Shown: positions 52,468 to 64,000 of the stretch, piece by piece
Position numbering within the stretch: position 1 is the first letter of the stretch
Layout of the letters: each line of letters starts with the position of its first letter
The notes under the pieces: generated by a model
What the model saw: the letters and a program-made list of their open reading frames with translations, nothing else
What the model was told of the DNA's origin: nothing
Databases searched by the model: none
Position numbers and translations under genes: made by a program
DNA from: Vibrio inusitatus
GTDB lineage: Bacteria > Pseudomonadota > Gammaproteobacteria > Enterobacterales > Vibrionaceae
NCBI GenBank assembly: GCA_024346935.1
Contig: AP024878.1
Coordinates: 1-64,000, forward strand
DNA length: 64,000 nucleotides
Direction: 5' to 3'

Positions 52468-53778
52468 TTAGCTGTTTCCTGATGTTCTGTTATGAGGTCG
52501 AGATGGTCTATTACGTCGCTGATTGTTATTACGACCTTGAGGTTTGCCACCACCTTGACGACGGGTGTTTGGTGAGCGTTGAAGACGAATAGGCTTCGGC
52601 AGCTCTTGAATCAAAGCTTCAGGATCATAATCAGAGGCTGGAATTGAGTGCGCGATGTATTCTTCGATTGCAGGCAAGTTAACTGCGTACTCTTCACAAG
52701 CAAAACTGATGGAATGACCGCTTTCACCAGCACGTCCTGTACGGCCAATACGGTGAACATAATCTTCAGCATCATCAGGTAAGTCGTAGTTAAATACGTG
52801 CGTTACTAGTGGAATGTGAAGACCACGTGCTGCTACATCAGTCGCAACCAAGAAGTCCAATTCACCCGTGGTAAATTGCTCTAAAATTCGCTCACGCTTT
52901 TTCTGCGGAATGTCACCGGTTAAAAGACCCACACGGTGTTCATCGGCGGCTAGATAGCCCCAGACTTGCTCACATTTGTATTTTGTATTGGCAAAAATGA
53001 TCGCTTTTTCAGGCCAATCTTGCTCAATCAAGGTCATAAGCAGAGCGATTTTGTCTTCGTTTGAAGGGTGGAATAGCTCTTCTTCGATACGAACATTGGT
53101 GCGACGCTCTGGTTCTACTTCCACATGTTCTGGATTGTTCATGTGTTCAAACGCCAATTCTTGCACGCGGTAAGAAAGGGTTGCAGAGAAAAGCATGTTA
53201 AGACGATCTTTCGGCTCTGGCATACGACGGAACAAGAAGCGAATGTCTTTAATGAAACCAAGATCAAACATACGGTCAGCTTCGTCGAGAACTACAGCTT
53301 GGATATGATTGAGGTTAAAGGCTTTTTGCTTGAAGAAATCGATGATACGGCCGGTAGTGCCGATCAAAATATCAACACCTTGTTGTAGCTCATTCAGCTG
53401 CTTGTCGTAGCTTTCACCACCATATGCAAGTGCAGCTTTCAGGCCAGTACTTGCAATCAAAGCTTCAGCATCACGATGGATCTGAATCGCCAACTCACGC
53501 GTTGGTGCCATAATAATGGCGCGCGGTTGGTTCACTGCTCGAGACTCATCGGCAGGGTTTTTTAGTAGGTAATCAAAAGTAGCGGTTAGAAAGGCTAAAG
53601 TTTTACCAGTACCCGTCTGAGCTTGCCCCGCAATGTCTTGGCCAGTGAGCAGTACTGGCAGCGCTAACGCTTGAATCGGAGTACAATACTCAAATCCTTT
53701 TGCTTGCAACCCAGAGATAATCTGAGGGTGCAAATCGAAGTCGGCGAATTTTTGCTCTGTGATGTGTGTCTTTTTCAT
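52468..53778 (-). CDS. rhlB: ATP-dependent RNA helicase RhlB
   Basis: DEAD-box helicase of the RNA degradosome. Motifs: Q-motif [63 protein letters not shown] and [11 protein letters not shown] basic C-terminal tail ([19 protein letters not shown]) is typical. An in-frame ATG lies six bases upstream; the chosen [11 protein letters not shown] aligns with the E. coli start. Divergent from trxA. Confidence 0.96.
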   Translation of the reverse strand: MKKTHITEQKFADFDLHPQIISGLQAKGFEYCTPIQALALPVLLTGQDIAGQAQTGTGKTLAFLTATFDYLLKNPADESRAVNQPRAIIMAPTRELAIQIHRDAEALIASTGLKAALAYGGESYDKQLNELQQGVDILIGTTGRIIDFFKQKAFNLNHIQAVVLDEADRMFDLGFIKDIRFLFRRMPEPKDRLNMLFSATLSYRVQELAFEHMNNPEHVEVEPERRTNVRIEEELFHPSNEDKIALLMTLIEQDWPEKAIIFANTKYKCEQVWGYLAADEHRVGLLTGDIPQKKRERILEQFTTGELDFLVATDVAARGLHIPLVTHVFNYDLPDDAEDYVHRIGRTGRAGESGHSISFACEEYAVNLPAIEEYIAHSIPASDYDPEALIQELPKPIRLQRSPNTRRQGGGKPQGRNNNQRRNRPSRPHNRTSGNS

Positions 53779-53890
53779 GAGCATAGAATATCAGCTTACG
53801 CTTGCATTAAGAAAGGAAATCCATTCCAATAGGCAATCTAATTGCTGATAATCATCAAATCGGCAGCAGAAAATTGATTTGGAGCTAAAG

Positions 53891-54217
53891 ATGAGCGATA
53901 AGATTTTGCAGCTTTCTGACGATGGTTTTGAAAGTGATGTAATTAAAGCTGCAGGCCCTGTGCTAGTAGATTTCTGGGCAGAATGGTGTGGTCCTTGTAA
54001 AATGATTGCCCCTATTCTGAGTGAAATCTCAGAAGAGTACGCTGGTAAACTTACCATTGGTAAGTTGAATATCGATCACAACCCAGCAACGCCACCAAAA
54101 TATGGCATTCGTGGTATCCCAACATTACTGTTGTTTAAAGACGGCAATGTAGCGGCAACCAAGGTAGGTGCGCTTTCAAAGACTCAACTTAAAGAGTTCC
54201 TAGACGCAAATATCTAG
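53891..54217 (+). CDS. trxA: Thioredoxin 1
   Basis: A 108-residue cytosolic disulfide reductase with active site [10 protein letters not shown] and the cis-proline loop [11 protein letters not shown]. The frame opens at a TTG 12 bases upstream, but GGAG before ATG 53891 ([11 protein letters not shown]) marks the true start. Between divergent rhlB and downstream rho, as in E. coli. Confidence 0.98.
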   Translation: MSDKILQLSDDGFESDVIKAAGPVLVDFWAEWCGPCKMIAPILSEISEEYAGKLTIGKLNIDHNPATPPKYGIRGIPTLLLFKDGNVAATKVGALSKTQLKEFLDANI

Positions 54218-54235
54218 AAATGAGAAAAACAAATT

Positions 54236-54270
54236 AACCGTGTATTTTTTAATGCACGGTTTTGTTTTTT
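54236..54270 (+). terminator. Terminator of trxA
   Basis: AACCGTG, a 12-base AT-rich loop, CACGGTT, then TTGTTTTTT. Separates trxA from rho. Confidence 0.85.
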
Positions 54271-54434
54271 CTAGAAGCTAGACTACGCTTGTTTTTAGTG
54301 CTAGTTTATTGCACGTAAATCATACAATTTTCCTTTTCTTGGTCGATCCTGAGACCAAATCTCTCTAACTAACACATACAGATCCTATTTTGACTACTAA
54401 ATCTAATACAAAGACCACCACAAAATCGACCACT

Positions 54435-55694
54435 ATGAATCTAACAGAACTGAAGAACAGGCCTGTCTCAGACTTAGTGAAACTTGGTGAGAGCCTTGGT
54501 CTTGAGAATCTTGCTAGATTGAGAAAGCAGGACATCATATTCTCGACGCTAAAAGCGCACGCGAAAAGCGGAGAGGATATCTTTGGTGATGGCGTCCTAG
54601 AGATTCTACAAGACGGATTTGGTTTTCTGCGCAGCTCAGACAGTTCATATCTAGCTGGCCCAGATGACATCTATGTATCTCCAAGTCAGATTCGTCGCTT
54701 TAACCTACGTACTGGTGACAGCATTGCAGGTAAGATTCGTCCACCTAAAGATGGTGAGCGTTACTTTGCATTGCTAAAGGTTAATACTGTTAACCACGAT
54801 AAGCCAGATAACGCACGTAATAAGATTTTGTTCGAAAACCTAACTCCATTGCACGCTAATGAGCGTATGGTAATGGAAGTAGGTAACGGTGCGACTGAAG
54901 ATATTACAGCTCGTATCCTAGATTTGGCTTCACCGATAGGTAAAGGTCAACGTGGCTTGATCGTTGCACCGCCAAAAGCGGGTAAGACAATGTTGCTACA
55001 AAACATTGCCCAAAGTATTGCCCGCAACCACCCTGAGTGTGAGTTGATGGTATTGCTTATCGATGAGCGCCCAGAAGAAGTAACTGAAATGCAACGCCTC
55101 GTACAGGGTGAAGTTATCGCTTCTACGTTTGATGAGCCAGCATCTCGTCACGTACAAGTTGCTGAGATGGTAATTGAGAAAGCGAAACGCCTAGTTGAAC
55201 ATAAGAAAGACGTTGTTATCCTTCTTGATTCAATCACTCGTCTAGCTCGTGCATACAACACCGTAATTCCTTCTTCAGGCAAGGTTCTAACGGGTGGTGT
55301 GGATGCGAATGCCCTTCACAGACCTAAGCGCTTCTTCGGTGCTGCACGTAACGTAGAAGAAGGTGGTAGCTTAACTATTATCGCAACTGCGTTGGTAGAT
55401 ACCGGCTCTAAGATGGATGAAGTTATCTATGAAGAGTTTAAGGGTACAGGTAACATGGAACTGCACCTAAACCGTAAGATTGCGGAAAAACGCGTCTTCC
55501 CTGCGATTGACTTCAACCGTTCAGGTACTCGTCGCGAAGAGTTACTGACTAAGTCAGATGAGCTTCAGAAAATGTGGATTCTTCGTAAGATCGTGCACCC
55601 AATGGGTGAGACCGATGCAATGGAGTTCCTGATTGATAAGTTAGCAATGACCAAAACCAACAATGAGTTCTTCGACGCAATGCGACGTCAATAA
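54435..55694 (+). CDS. rho: Transcription termination factor Rho
   Basis: Hexameric RNA helicase, 419 residues from [14 protein letters not shown], the same length as E. coli Rho. RNA-binding cold-shock-like domain with DGFGFLRS; Walker [26 protein letters not shown]-loop and R-loop regions [21 protein letters not shown]. The frame is open 15 codons further upstream (TTG 54390, Thr/Lys-rich) but without family likeness; neither start has a strong ribosome site. The 217-base leader may be used for Rho autoregulation. Confidence 0.97.
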   Translation: MNLTELKNRPVSDLVKLGESLGLENLARLRKQDIIFSTLKAHAKSGEDIFGDGVLEILQDGFGFLRSSDSSYLAGPDDIYVSPSQIRRFNLRTGDSIAGKIRPPKDGERYFALLKVNTVNHDKPDNARNKILFENLTPLHANERMVMEVGNGATEDITARILDLASPIGKGQRGLIVAPPKAGKTMLLQNIAQSIARNHPECELMVLLIDERPEEVTEMQRLVQGEVIASTFDEPASRHVQVAEMVIEKAKRLVEHKKDVVILLDSITRLARAYNTVIPSSGKVLTGGVDANALHRPKRFFGAARNVEEGGSLTIIATALVDTGSKMDEVIYEEFKGTGNMELHLNRKIAEKRVFPAIDFNRSGTRREELLTKSDELQKMWILRKIVHPMGETDAMEFLIDKLAMTKTNNEFFDAMRRQ

Positions 55695-55737
55695 CAGATT
55701 TCTTTAGGAATTTGTAATTTGCGGAACTTATCGTATG

Positions 55738-55766
55738 AAACGCCACCTAATTAGGTGGCGTTTTTT
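55738..55766 (+). terminator. Terminator after rho
   Basis: AAACGCCACCTAA directly followed by TTAGGTGGCGTTT, a 26-base perfect palindrome, then TTT. Confidence 0.88.
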
Positions 55767-55842
55767 AAATCACGACGATAATTATATGCCAGGATGGCAT
55801 AGTACCACTAAGCTGGTACATAGGATTACAGGGAGTAAGAGT

Positions 55843-56808
55843 ATGCATAAAAGGCTTTTGGCTACGATGTTAACTGCCATACTTGGCAGTTCGTTTACGG
55901 TGCAAGCTCTTGAACTTAGCCTTGAAGATAAGCAACAAATGCTGTCCGATGCTCAGTCTCAGGCGAGTGCACAACGCATAGTGTCGCTTGCGTTATCCGA
56001 ACAGTCCGATCAAGCGAACTTTAATCTGCTTCGAATTAAACAACCACAACAAGAAGTCGTTAGGTTTCTCGCCATCAAATCTATTGCTGAAAGCACACCG
56101 CGATATACCTCTGATTTAGCTGTCTTTGTGGATACCCAGCGAAAGGTAGCCCCTTCACTGAAAATAGTGGAACAGGGGGATGGTTTTCATTTTGTTTCTC
56201 CAGCGTTTTCTTACCAGATAATGGCTCAGCGTCTTATTGATGATTGGAAGCTGAATGACCAAGTGATTGAGTTATACGTGGGAGTGGAGAATGAGCAACT
56301 CAATTTACGCTCCTGGCTAACGGAAAACCCGGATCTGACTTCACAAAGAGAAAAATTACTTATTAACAACATAGATAAGATCTCAGATGAAGGTTTGTCA
56401 TACCTTGTTGGGCAGATTACCGATAATAGCGTGTTATCTTGGCTACCGAGTTCAGATCTAATGGTCGCAATGGCAACGACATCCAATAACTCTGATCTCT
56501 ACAATATTGTATGGAAAATGAAAGCCGATAGCGCATTAAACAGAGAGCTAGAAAGGCTAGGTAAAGACGGTAGTGTCTTTTCAATACAGCAAATGATCGT
56601 GGCAAGTCAAAACCCTTCATTGAGTGAGCGTAGTCTGCAACTACTGGCCAAATACGCGCCAACCTCACAACCAGCAGAAGATTTTTTGGTTTCTAGGATG
56701 AGAAACCAAGGTGATGCACAGGTTATCACTAAAAGTATCCAAAGCTATGGGTACAACAGTTGGTTTAACGAGTGGGCAAGTAAGTACCCAGAAATATTTA
56801 ATCGTTAA
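55843..56808 (+). CDS. Secreted protein of unknown function, HEAT-like helical
   Basis: A 321-residue protein with a signal peptide (MHKRLLATMLTAILGSSFTVQA, cleavage near 22). The mature part is rich in repeated helical units of about 30-35 residues (for example MLSDAQSQASAQRIVSLALSEQ, then VRFLAIKSIAEST, and SLSERSLQLLAKYAPTS), reminiscent of HEAT/ARM-like repeats. I do not recognise the family. Start chosen at 55843 because GGGAG precedes it; a longer frame upstream runs through the rho terminator. Confidence 0.75.
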   Translation: MHKRLLATMLTAILGSSFTVQALELSLEDKQQMLSDAQSQASAQRIVSLALSEQSDQANFNLLRIKQPQQEVVRFLAIKSIAESTPRYTSDLAVFVDTQRKVAPSLKIVEQGDGFHFVSPAFSYQIMAQRLIDDWKLNDQVIELYVGVENEQLNLRSWLTENPDLTSQREKLLINNIDKISDEGLSYLVGQITDNSVLSWLPSSDLMVAMATTSNNSDLYNIVWKMKADSALNRELERLGKDGSVFSIQQMIVASQNPSLSERSLQLLAKYAPTSQPAEDFLVSRMRNQGDAQVITKSIQSYGYNSWFNEWASKYPEIFNR

Positions 56809-56876
56809 ATTTGTTAGCGGAAGGTGATGGGCTTTTTGCTATACTGCGCCCATCTTTTTAGGCTAAATGGATTGTT

Positions 56877-58736
56877 ATGAGCTGCAAAGACTTGCGAGAC
56901 TTCCTTGCCCTTCTGGAAAAAGAAGGACAATTAAAGCGCATCTCCCATCCGGTCGATCCCGACTATGAAATGACAGAAATCAGCGACCGAACCCTACGTG
57001 CTGGCGGCCCTGCGTTATTGTTTGAGAACCCTATTGGCTATGATATGCCGGTCTTAACCAATCTATTTGGTACGTCCAAACGTGTTGCTCTTGGTATGGG
57101 GCGTCAACAAGTCAGCGATCTACGAGAGGTAGGGAAGCTGCTCGCTTATCTTAAAGAACCTGAGCCACCAAAAGGCTTTAAAGATGCCTTAGATAAACTT
57201 CCCGTATTTAAACAAGTCCTAAATATGCCGGCAAAACGTCTTCGTAAGGCTTCTTGTCAAGAAATCGTCTGGCAAGGCGAGGATGTTGATTTAGATAAGA
57301 TTCCAGTAATGAGCTGTTGGCCCGAGGATGTAGCTCCACTATTAACGTGGGGATTAACAGTTACACGTGGACCCAACCAGAAGCGACAAAATCTTGGGAT
57401 TTATCGCCAACAAAAGCTAAGTAAAAACAAAGTCATTATGCGTTGGTTAGCGCATCGAGGCGGTGCTCTAGATCTCAGAGATTGGTCAGAAGCTAACCCA
57501 GGAAAACCATTTCCTGTCTCGGTAGCCTTTGGTGCTGACCCTGCAACCATTCTAGGTGCAGTAACGCCAGTACCAGATTCGCTCTCTGAGTATGCCTTTG
57601 CTGGCTTGTTAAGAGGCAGCAAAACCGAAGTGATTAAATCAATCAGTAACGATCTCGATGTACCGGCCAGTGCTGAGATTGTACTGGAAGGTTATATCGA
57701 CCCTACCGAATTTGCAGATGAAGGTCCCTATGGTGACCATACCGGCTATTATAATGAAGTAGAAAGCCACAACGTATTTACCATTACACACATTACAATG
57801 CGTAAAGACCCTATCTATCACAGTACCTACACAGGACGCCCGCCAGATGAACCTGCGGTATTAGGTGTCGCCCTTAACGAAGTCTTTGTCCCTATTTTAC
57901 AAAAGCAATTTCCTGAGATAGAAGATTTTTACTTGCCTCCAGAAGGGTGTTCTTATCGTATGGCAGTTGTGACCATGAAAAAGCAGTACCCAGGTCATGC
58001 CAAGCGCGTGATGATGGGAGTGTGGTCCTTCTTACGTCAATTCATGTACACCAAATATGTACTGGTATGTGATGAGAGTGTCGATGCTAGAGATTGGAAT
58101 CAAGTTATCGCGACAATGACAGAACACCTGCAGCCGAAACGCGACATTGTAATGATTGAGAACACCCCGATAGATTCTCTTGATTTTGCTTCACCAGTTG
58201 CAGGGCTTGGCTCGAAAATGGGACTAGATGCGACTATAAAGTGGCCAGCAGAGCTAGTAATGTCGAATGAAGATGTCTCTAGTACTTTACCTGCTCTGCA
58301 GAAGGAAAAAGCTGATCTAGTATTTGACGGATTAAAACAGCAACTTCTATGCATAAAGGATTGTTATTTACCTGTTGAAGCAGGTTTTGGCGGAATGGCT
58401 ATTCTATCTATAGATAAGCAACAAGCTCATCAAGGAATAGAAGTGATCGATGCCGTGTTGGCTGAGTTTTCTCAGTATACCAAGATGAAGTTTGTCATTG
58501 TCTGCGATCAAGACGTCAATATTAGAAACTGGAATGATGTGATTTGGGCTATTACCACCCGTATGGATCCTGCTCGTGATAGTAAGTTTATCGATGGGCC
58601 ACAATCTCAACTCGGTATAGATGCAACTAACAAGTTGCAAGGCGAAGCGACAAGAGAATGGGGTAGACCTATCCATAAGGATAAAGAACTCGTTGCCCGT
58701 ATTGATAAGATCTGGGAACAACTCAACATCTTATGA
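56877..58736 (+). CDS. ubiD: UbiD-family decarboxylase, long form with duplicated C-terminal segment
   Basis: Prenylated-FMN decarboxylase acting on 3-polyprenyl-4-hydroxybenzoate in ubiquinone synthesis. It starts [22 protein letters not shown]. Catalytic-domain motifs [16 protein letters not shown] and [24 protein letters not shown] are intact. At 619 residues it exceeds E. coli UbiD (497). The extra part contains a second copy of the C-terminal motif: [32 protein letters not shown] is echoed by [28 protein letters not shown]. It overlaps the ferredoxin gene by 4 bases. Confidence 0.93.
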   Translation: MSCKDLRDFLALLEKEGQLKRISHPVDPDYEMTEISDRTLRAGGPALLFENPIGYDMPVLTNLFGTSKRVALGMGRQQVSDLREVGKLLAYLKEPEPPKGFKDALDKLPVFKQVLNMPAKRLRKASCQEIVWQGEDVDLDKIPVMSCWPEDVAPLLTWGLTVTRGPNQKRQNLGIYRQQKLSKNKVIMRWLAHRGGALDLRDWSEANPGKPFPVSVAFGADPATILGAVTPVPDSLSEYAFAGLLRGSKTEVIKSISNDLDVPASAEIVLEGYIDPTEFADEGPYGDHTGYYNEVESHNVFTITHITMRKDPIYHSTYTGRPPDEPAVLGVALNEVFVPILQKQFPEIEDFYLPPEGCSYRMAVVTMKKQYPGHAKRVMMGVWSFLRQFMYTKYVLVCDESVDARDWNQVIATMTEHLQPKRDIVMIENTPIDSLDFASPVAGLGSKMGLDATIKWPAELVMSNEDVSSTLPALQKEKADLVFDGLKQQLLCIKDCYLPVEAGFGGMAILSIDKQQAHQGIEVIDAVLAEFSQYTKMKFVIVCDQDVNIRNWNDVIWAITTRMDPARDSKFIDGPQSQLGIDATNKLQGEATREWGRPIHKDKELVARIDKIWEQLNIL

Positions 58737-59002
58737 CGTACAAAGTAAAACTTTTACCCAGTGGTGTAATGTTTGAGATAGAGGCACAGCAAACCATATT
58801 AGACGCTGCTTTATCTCAGAACATCGCATTCCCTAATCGGTGCCAAGTTGGAGCGTGCGGAATGTGTCTATGCCGATTAAAGACTGGTACAGTAGCGTAT
58901 CAGTTAGAACCTATGCTAACAGAGAAAGAGCAAGCCCAAGGCTGGGTCTTTGCTTGCCAAGCGTTTGCTAACACAGATTTAGTACTTACTTTTGATGAGT
59001 AA
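58733..59002 (+). CDS. Plant-type [2Fe-2S] ferredoxin
   Basis: An 89-residue electron carrier. The cluster motif [11 protein letters not shown] (C-x4-C-x2-C) with the distal cysteine in VFACQAF is complete. ATGA overlap with ubiD and the 16-base spacing to fre indicate one operon. It may pass electrons from the Fre-type reductase to an unknown acceptor; a link to UbiD or ubiquinone hydroxylation is guesswork. Confidence 0.88.
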   Translation: MTYKVKLLPSGVMFEIEAQQTILDAALSQNIAFPNRCQVGACGMCLCRLKTGTVAYQLEPMLTEKEQAQGWVFACQAFANTDLVLTFDE

Positions 59003-59018
59003 GGATATAGAGGAAGAT

Positions 59019-59729
59019 ATGACCATTCGTTGCAAAGTAAAATCAATCAAGCCCCTAGCTAGCAATACATTCCGAGTATTGTTGCACCCTGAAACCTCTG
59101 TTGAGTTTGAAGCGGGGCAGTACTTGATGGTCGTAATGGGTGAGAAAGACAAGCGTCCTTTTTCTATCGCAAGTAGTCCTTGTCGACATGAGGGAGAGCT
59201 AGAGCTTCATATTGGTGCAGCCGAAGAAAATGCTTATGCTCTTGAGGTAGTTCATCGTATGCATGAAGCGCTTAGTAATGGCAGTGACATAGTTATCGAT
59301 GCTCCCCATGGAGATGCGGCGCTTAAAGTGAGTGAGCGCTCTATGCTTCTTATTGCTGGTGGAACTGGCTTTAGTTATGTGCGTTCTATCCTTGATCATT
59401 GCATCAGCCAAAATATCAATAACCCGATATATTTGTATTGGGGAGCAAGAAGTAAATCTCAGCTGTATGCTTTTGATGAATTGACGGCCATTGAACAGCA
59501 GCACTCAAATATCCACTTTATTCCCGTAGTAGAAGATGATGAAGGTATTTGGACGGGAAAAACCGGTAATGTTCTACAAGCCGTGATGCAGGACTTTTCG
59601 GACCTATCTGAATATGACATCTATATAGCAGGCCGATTTGAAATGGCAGGCAGTGCAAGGGAACAATTTATCTTTAATAAGAAAGCAAAGGTGGAACAAA
59701 TCTATTCTGATGCGTTTGCTTTCATCTAA
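59019..59729 (+). CDS. fre: NAD(P)H-flavin reductase (Fre/LuxG type)
   Basis: A 236-residue ferredoxin-NADP reductase-like enzyme reducing free flavins or an acceptor. FAD/flavin site [10 protein letters not shown] and pyridine-nucleotide site [18 protein letters not shown], then [18 protein letters not shown] and [15 protein letters not shown]. Alternative in-frame starts at 58992 and 58995 overlap the ferredoxin end; AGAGGAAG before ATG 59019 ([10 protein letters not shown]) decides. ubiD-fre pairing is also seen in E. coli. Confidence 0.95.
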   Translation: MTIRCKVKSIKPLASNTFRVLLHPETSVEFEAGQYLMVVMGEKDKRPFSIASSPCRHEGELELHIGAAEENAYALEVVHRMHEALSNGSDIVIDAPHGDAALKVSERSMLLIAGGTGFSYVRSILDHCISQNINNPIYLYWGARSKSQLYAFDELTAIEQQHSNIHFIPVVEDDEGIWTGKTGNVLQAVMQDFSDLSEYDIYIAGRFEMAGSAREQFIFNKKAKVEQIYSDAFAFI

Positions 59730-59756
59730 AGCTAGCAAAATTGTTCTAACCTTAAT

Positions 59757-59787
59757 AAAACAGCCCGCTTTTTAAGCGGGTTGTTTG
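59757..59787 (+). terminator. Terminator of the ubiD-fre operon
   Basis: ACAGCCCGCTT, TTT, AAGCGGGTTGT followed by TTGTTTGTT; an imperfect T-run. Confidence 0.75.
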
Positions 59788-59834
59788 TTTGTTGAACGTA
59801 AAAAAAGAAAGTGCGAAAAACTTATAAAAAACGC

Positions 59835-59862
59835 TTGCCAATGTGACGCGCATCTCTATAAT
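59835..59862 (+). promoter_or_regulatory. rrn promoter P1 (second operon)
   Basis: TTGCCA, 16 bases, TATAAT, discriminator GCGCCCTC; almost the same as P1 of the first operon. Confidence 0.88.
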
Positions 59863-59973
59863 GCGCCCTCACTGACACGGCAACAGCGGAAACGCTTCGC
59901 AGTGTTTCAGTAGGCTAACTAGCCGAACCAATTTGAGTTTAACTTCTCTTCGAAAATTAAATTCAAAAAGTGT

Positions 59974-60001
59974 TTGACACTTTGGTTCAAAACGCTAGAA
60001 T
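59974..60001 (+). promoter_or_regulatory. rrn promoter P2 (second operon)
   Basis: TTGACA, 16 bases, TAGAAT, then GGCCGTCC. The boxA GCTCTTTAACAATTT follows at 60036-60050. Confidence 0.88.
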
Positions 60002-60034
60002 GGCCGTCCACTTGAGAGGCAAGTCTCGAAAGTA

Positions 60035-61856
<1,822 letters not shown>

Positions 61857-61893
61857 ACGGTTTAGAAAGTTAGAGCAGGAAAGACTTCCAGAT

Positions 61894-61969
61894 GGGGCTA
61901 TAGCTCAGCTGGGAGAGCGCCTCGCTGGCAGCGAGGAGGTCTGCGGTTCGATCCCGCATAGCTCCACCA
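61894..61969 (+). tRNA. tRNA-Ala (anticodon GGC)
   Basis: A 76-base cloverleaf with CCA; anticodon arm CCTCG-CTGGCAG-CGAGG, acceptor GGGGCTA/TAGCTCC. The only spacer tRNA of this operon, replacing the Glu-Lys-Val set of the first. Confidence 0.96.
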
Positions 61970-62311
61970 TCTTTAAGTGTTTTTGTTCTTTTCTCTAGAA
62001 AGAAGAGAAAATATTTAAAAATGGTTTCGAAAGAAATTCATGCTCTTTAACAATTTGGAAAGCTGACGATAAATAATGTGATTTCATTATTTATCAAATT
62101 TAAAAGTTCTCAAATCCTATGTCTTTATGATGTAGGTACCAACACACATTCAAGTGTTCTTGGGAATGTACTCTTGCCAGAGTGCATTCAAATTTGAGTC
62201 CGGCAAAATCGAATGTTATCTCGCTCATAATAAAGAGATAACGCACCTTGGAAACGTCATACTACGCTGTAGCAAGCGTATTGCGTTAAGCAAGACCCTT
62301 TGGGGTTGTAT
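61970..62311 (+). other. Second 16S-23S spacer, distal part
   Basis: No gene. Contains boxA GCTCTTTAACAATTT (62042-62056) and, from about 62100, the same 23S leader and processing arm as in the first operon. Confidence 0.8.

Positions 62312-64000
<1,689 letters not shown>

Noticed and set aside
54390..54434. Longer Rho N-terminus from TTG 54390
   Set aside because: The extra 15 residues are Thr/Lys-rich with no family match, and no ribosome site precedes the TTG; the family start MNLTELKN is at 54435.

Overview
The window is the start of the main chromosome of a Vibrionaceae bacterium, most probably a Vibrio; I cannot fix the species. It opens at the first base of dnaA and runs dnaA-dnaN-recF-gyrB, then ibpA, avtA, glyS-glyQ and a manganese-exporter gene, an order I remember from the origin side of Vibrio cholerae chromosome I. 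The rRNA sequences, the mixed Glu/Lys/Val and Ala(GGC) spacer tRNAs, a Csr sponge RNA and ParB/parS-type sites agree with this. oriC lies upstream of base 1 and is not visible. There are no insertion sequences, prophage genes or CRISPR arrays.

Layout. 1-7.1 kb: replication initiation and clamp genes, gyrase B, and a small heat-shock gene under a sigma-32-like promoter and a ROSE-type RNA thermometer. 7.1-10.1 kb: an unusual accessory island: a STAND ATPase / GNAT-like / winged-helix regulator divergent from a secreted protein of unknown function and a truncated haemoglobin. 10.1-15.8 kb: avtA, glycyl-tRNA synthetase, a Mn riboswitch with the mneA exporter, and tusA. 16-24.4 kb: a LysR regulator, acuI/yhdH, the fadBA beta-oxidation operon with a FadR-like operator, then yigZ-trkH-hemG leading into an rRNA operon, as in enteric bacteria. 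24.4-30.5 kb: complete rrn operon with two promoters, 16S, tRNA-Glu/Lys/Val, 23S, 5S and tRNA-Ser. 30.7-35.4 kb: crcB and a TPP-riboswitch thiamine operon, thiEFSGH, from which thiC is missing.

35.4-40.2 kb: aminopeptidase P, a small orphan protein, and a four-gene bufferin-type cluster (DUF2282 precursor, DUF692/MNIO enzyme, DUF2063 partner, DoxX membrane protein). This is a recently described kind of copper-related RiPP system and the most interesting block here. 40.4-50.9 kb: uvrD, a large Csr-sequestering sRNA on the minus strand with a GacA/UvrY box, ggt, LysE and RarD transporters, recQ, a DUF3630 gene, a preQ1-riboswitch-controlled yhhQ, and a YbiB-like gene. 51-59.7 kb: gppA-rhlB divergent from trxA and rho, a secreted orphan protein, then ubiD (with an internal duplication), a 2Fe-2S ferredoxin and a Fre-type flavin reductase in tight array. 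59.8-64 kb: a second rrn operon in the same direction with tRNA-Ala(GGC); its 23S gene runs off the end.

The window is rich in cis-acting RNA control: ROSE thermometer, Mn, TPP and preQ1 switches, and a Csr sponge. The parS-like sites and two direct rrn copies are typical of the origin-proximal, fast-replicating part of a Vibrio genome. All functional calls are from reading motifs and gene order; no database search was run.
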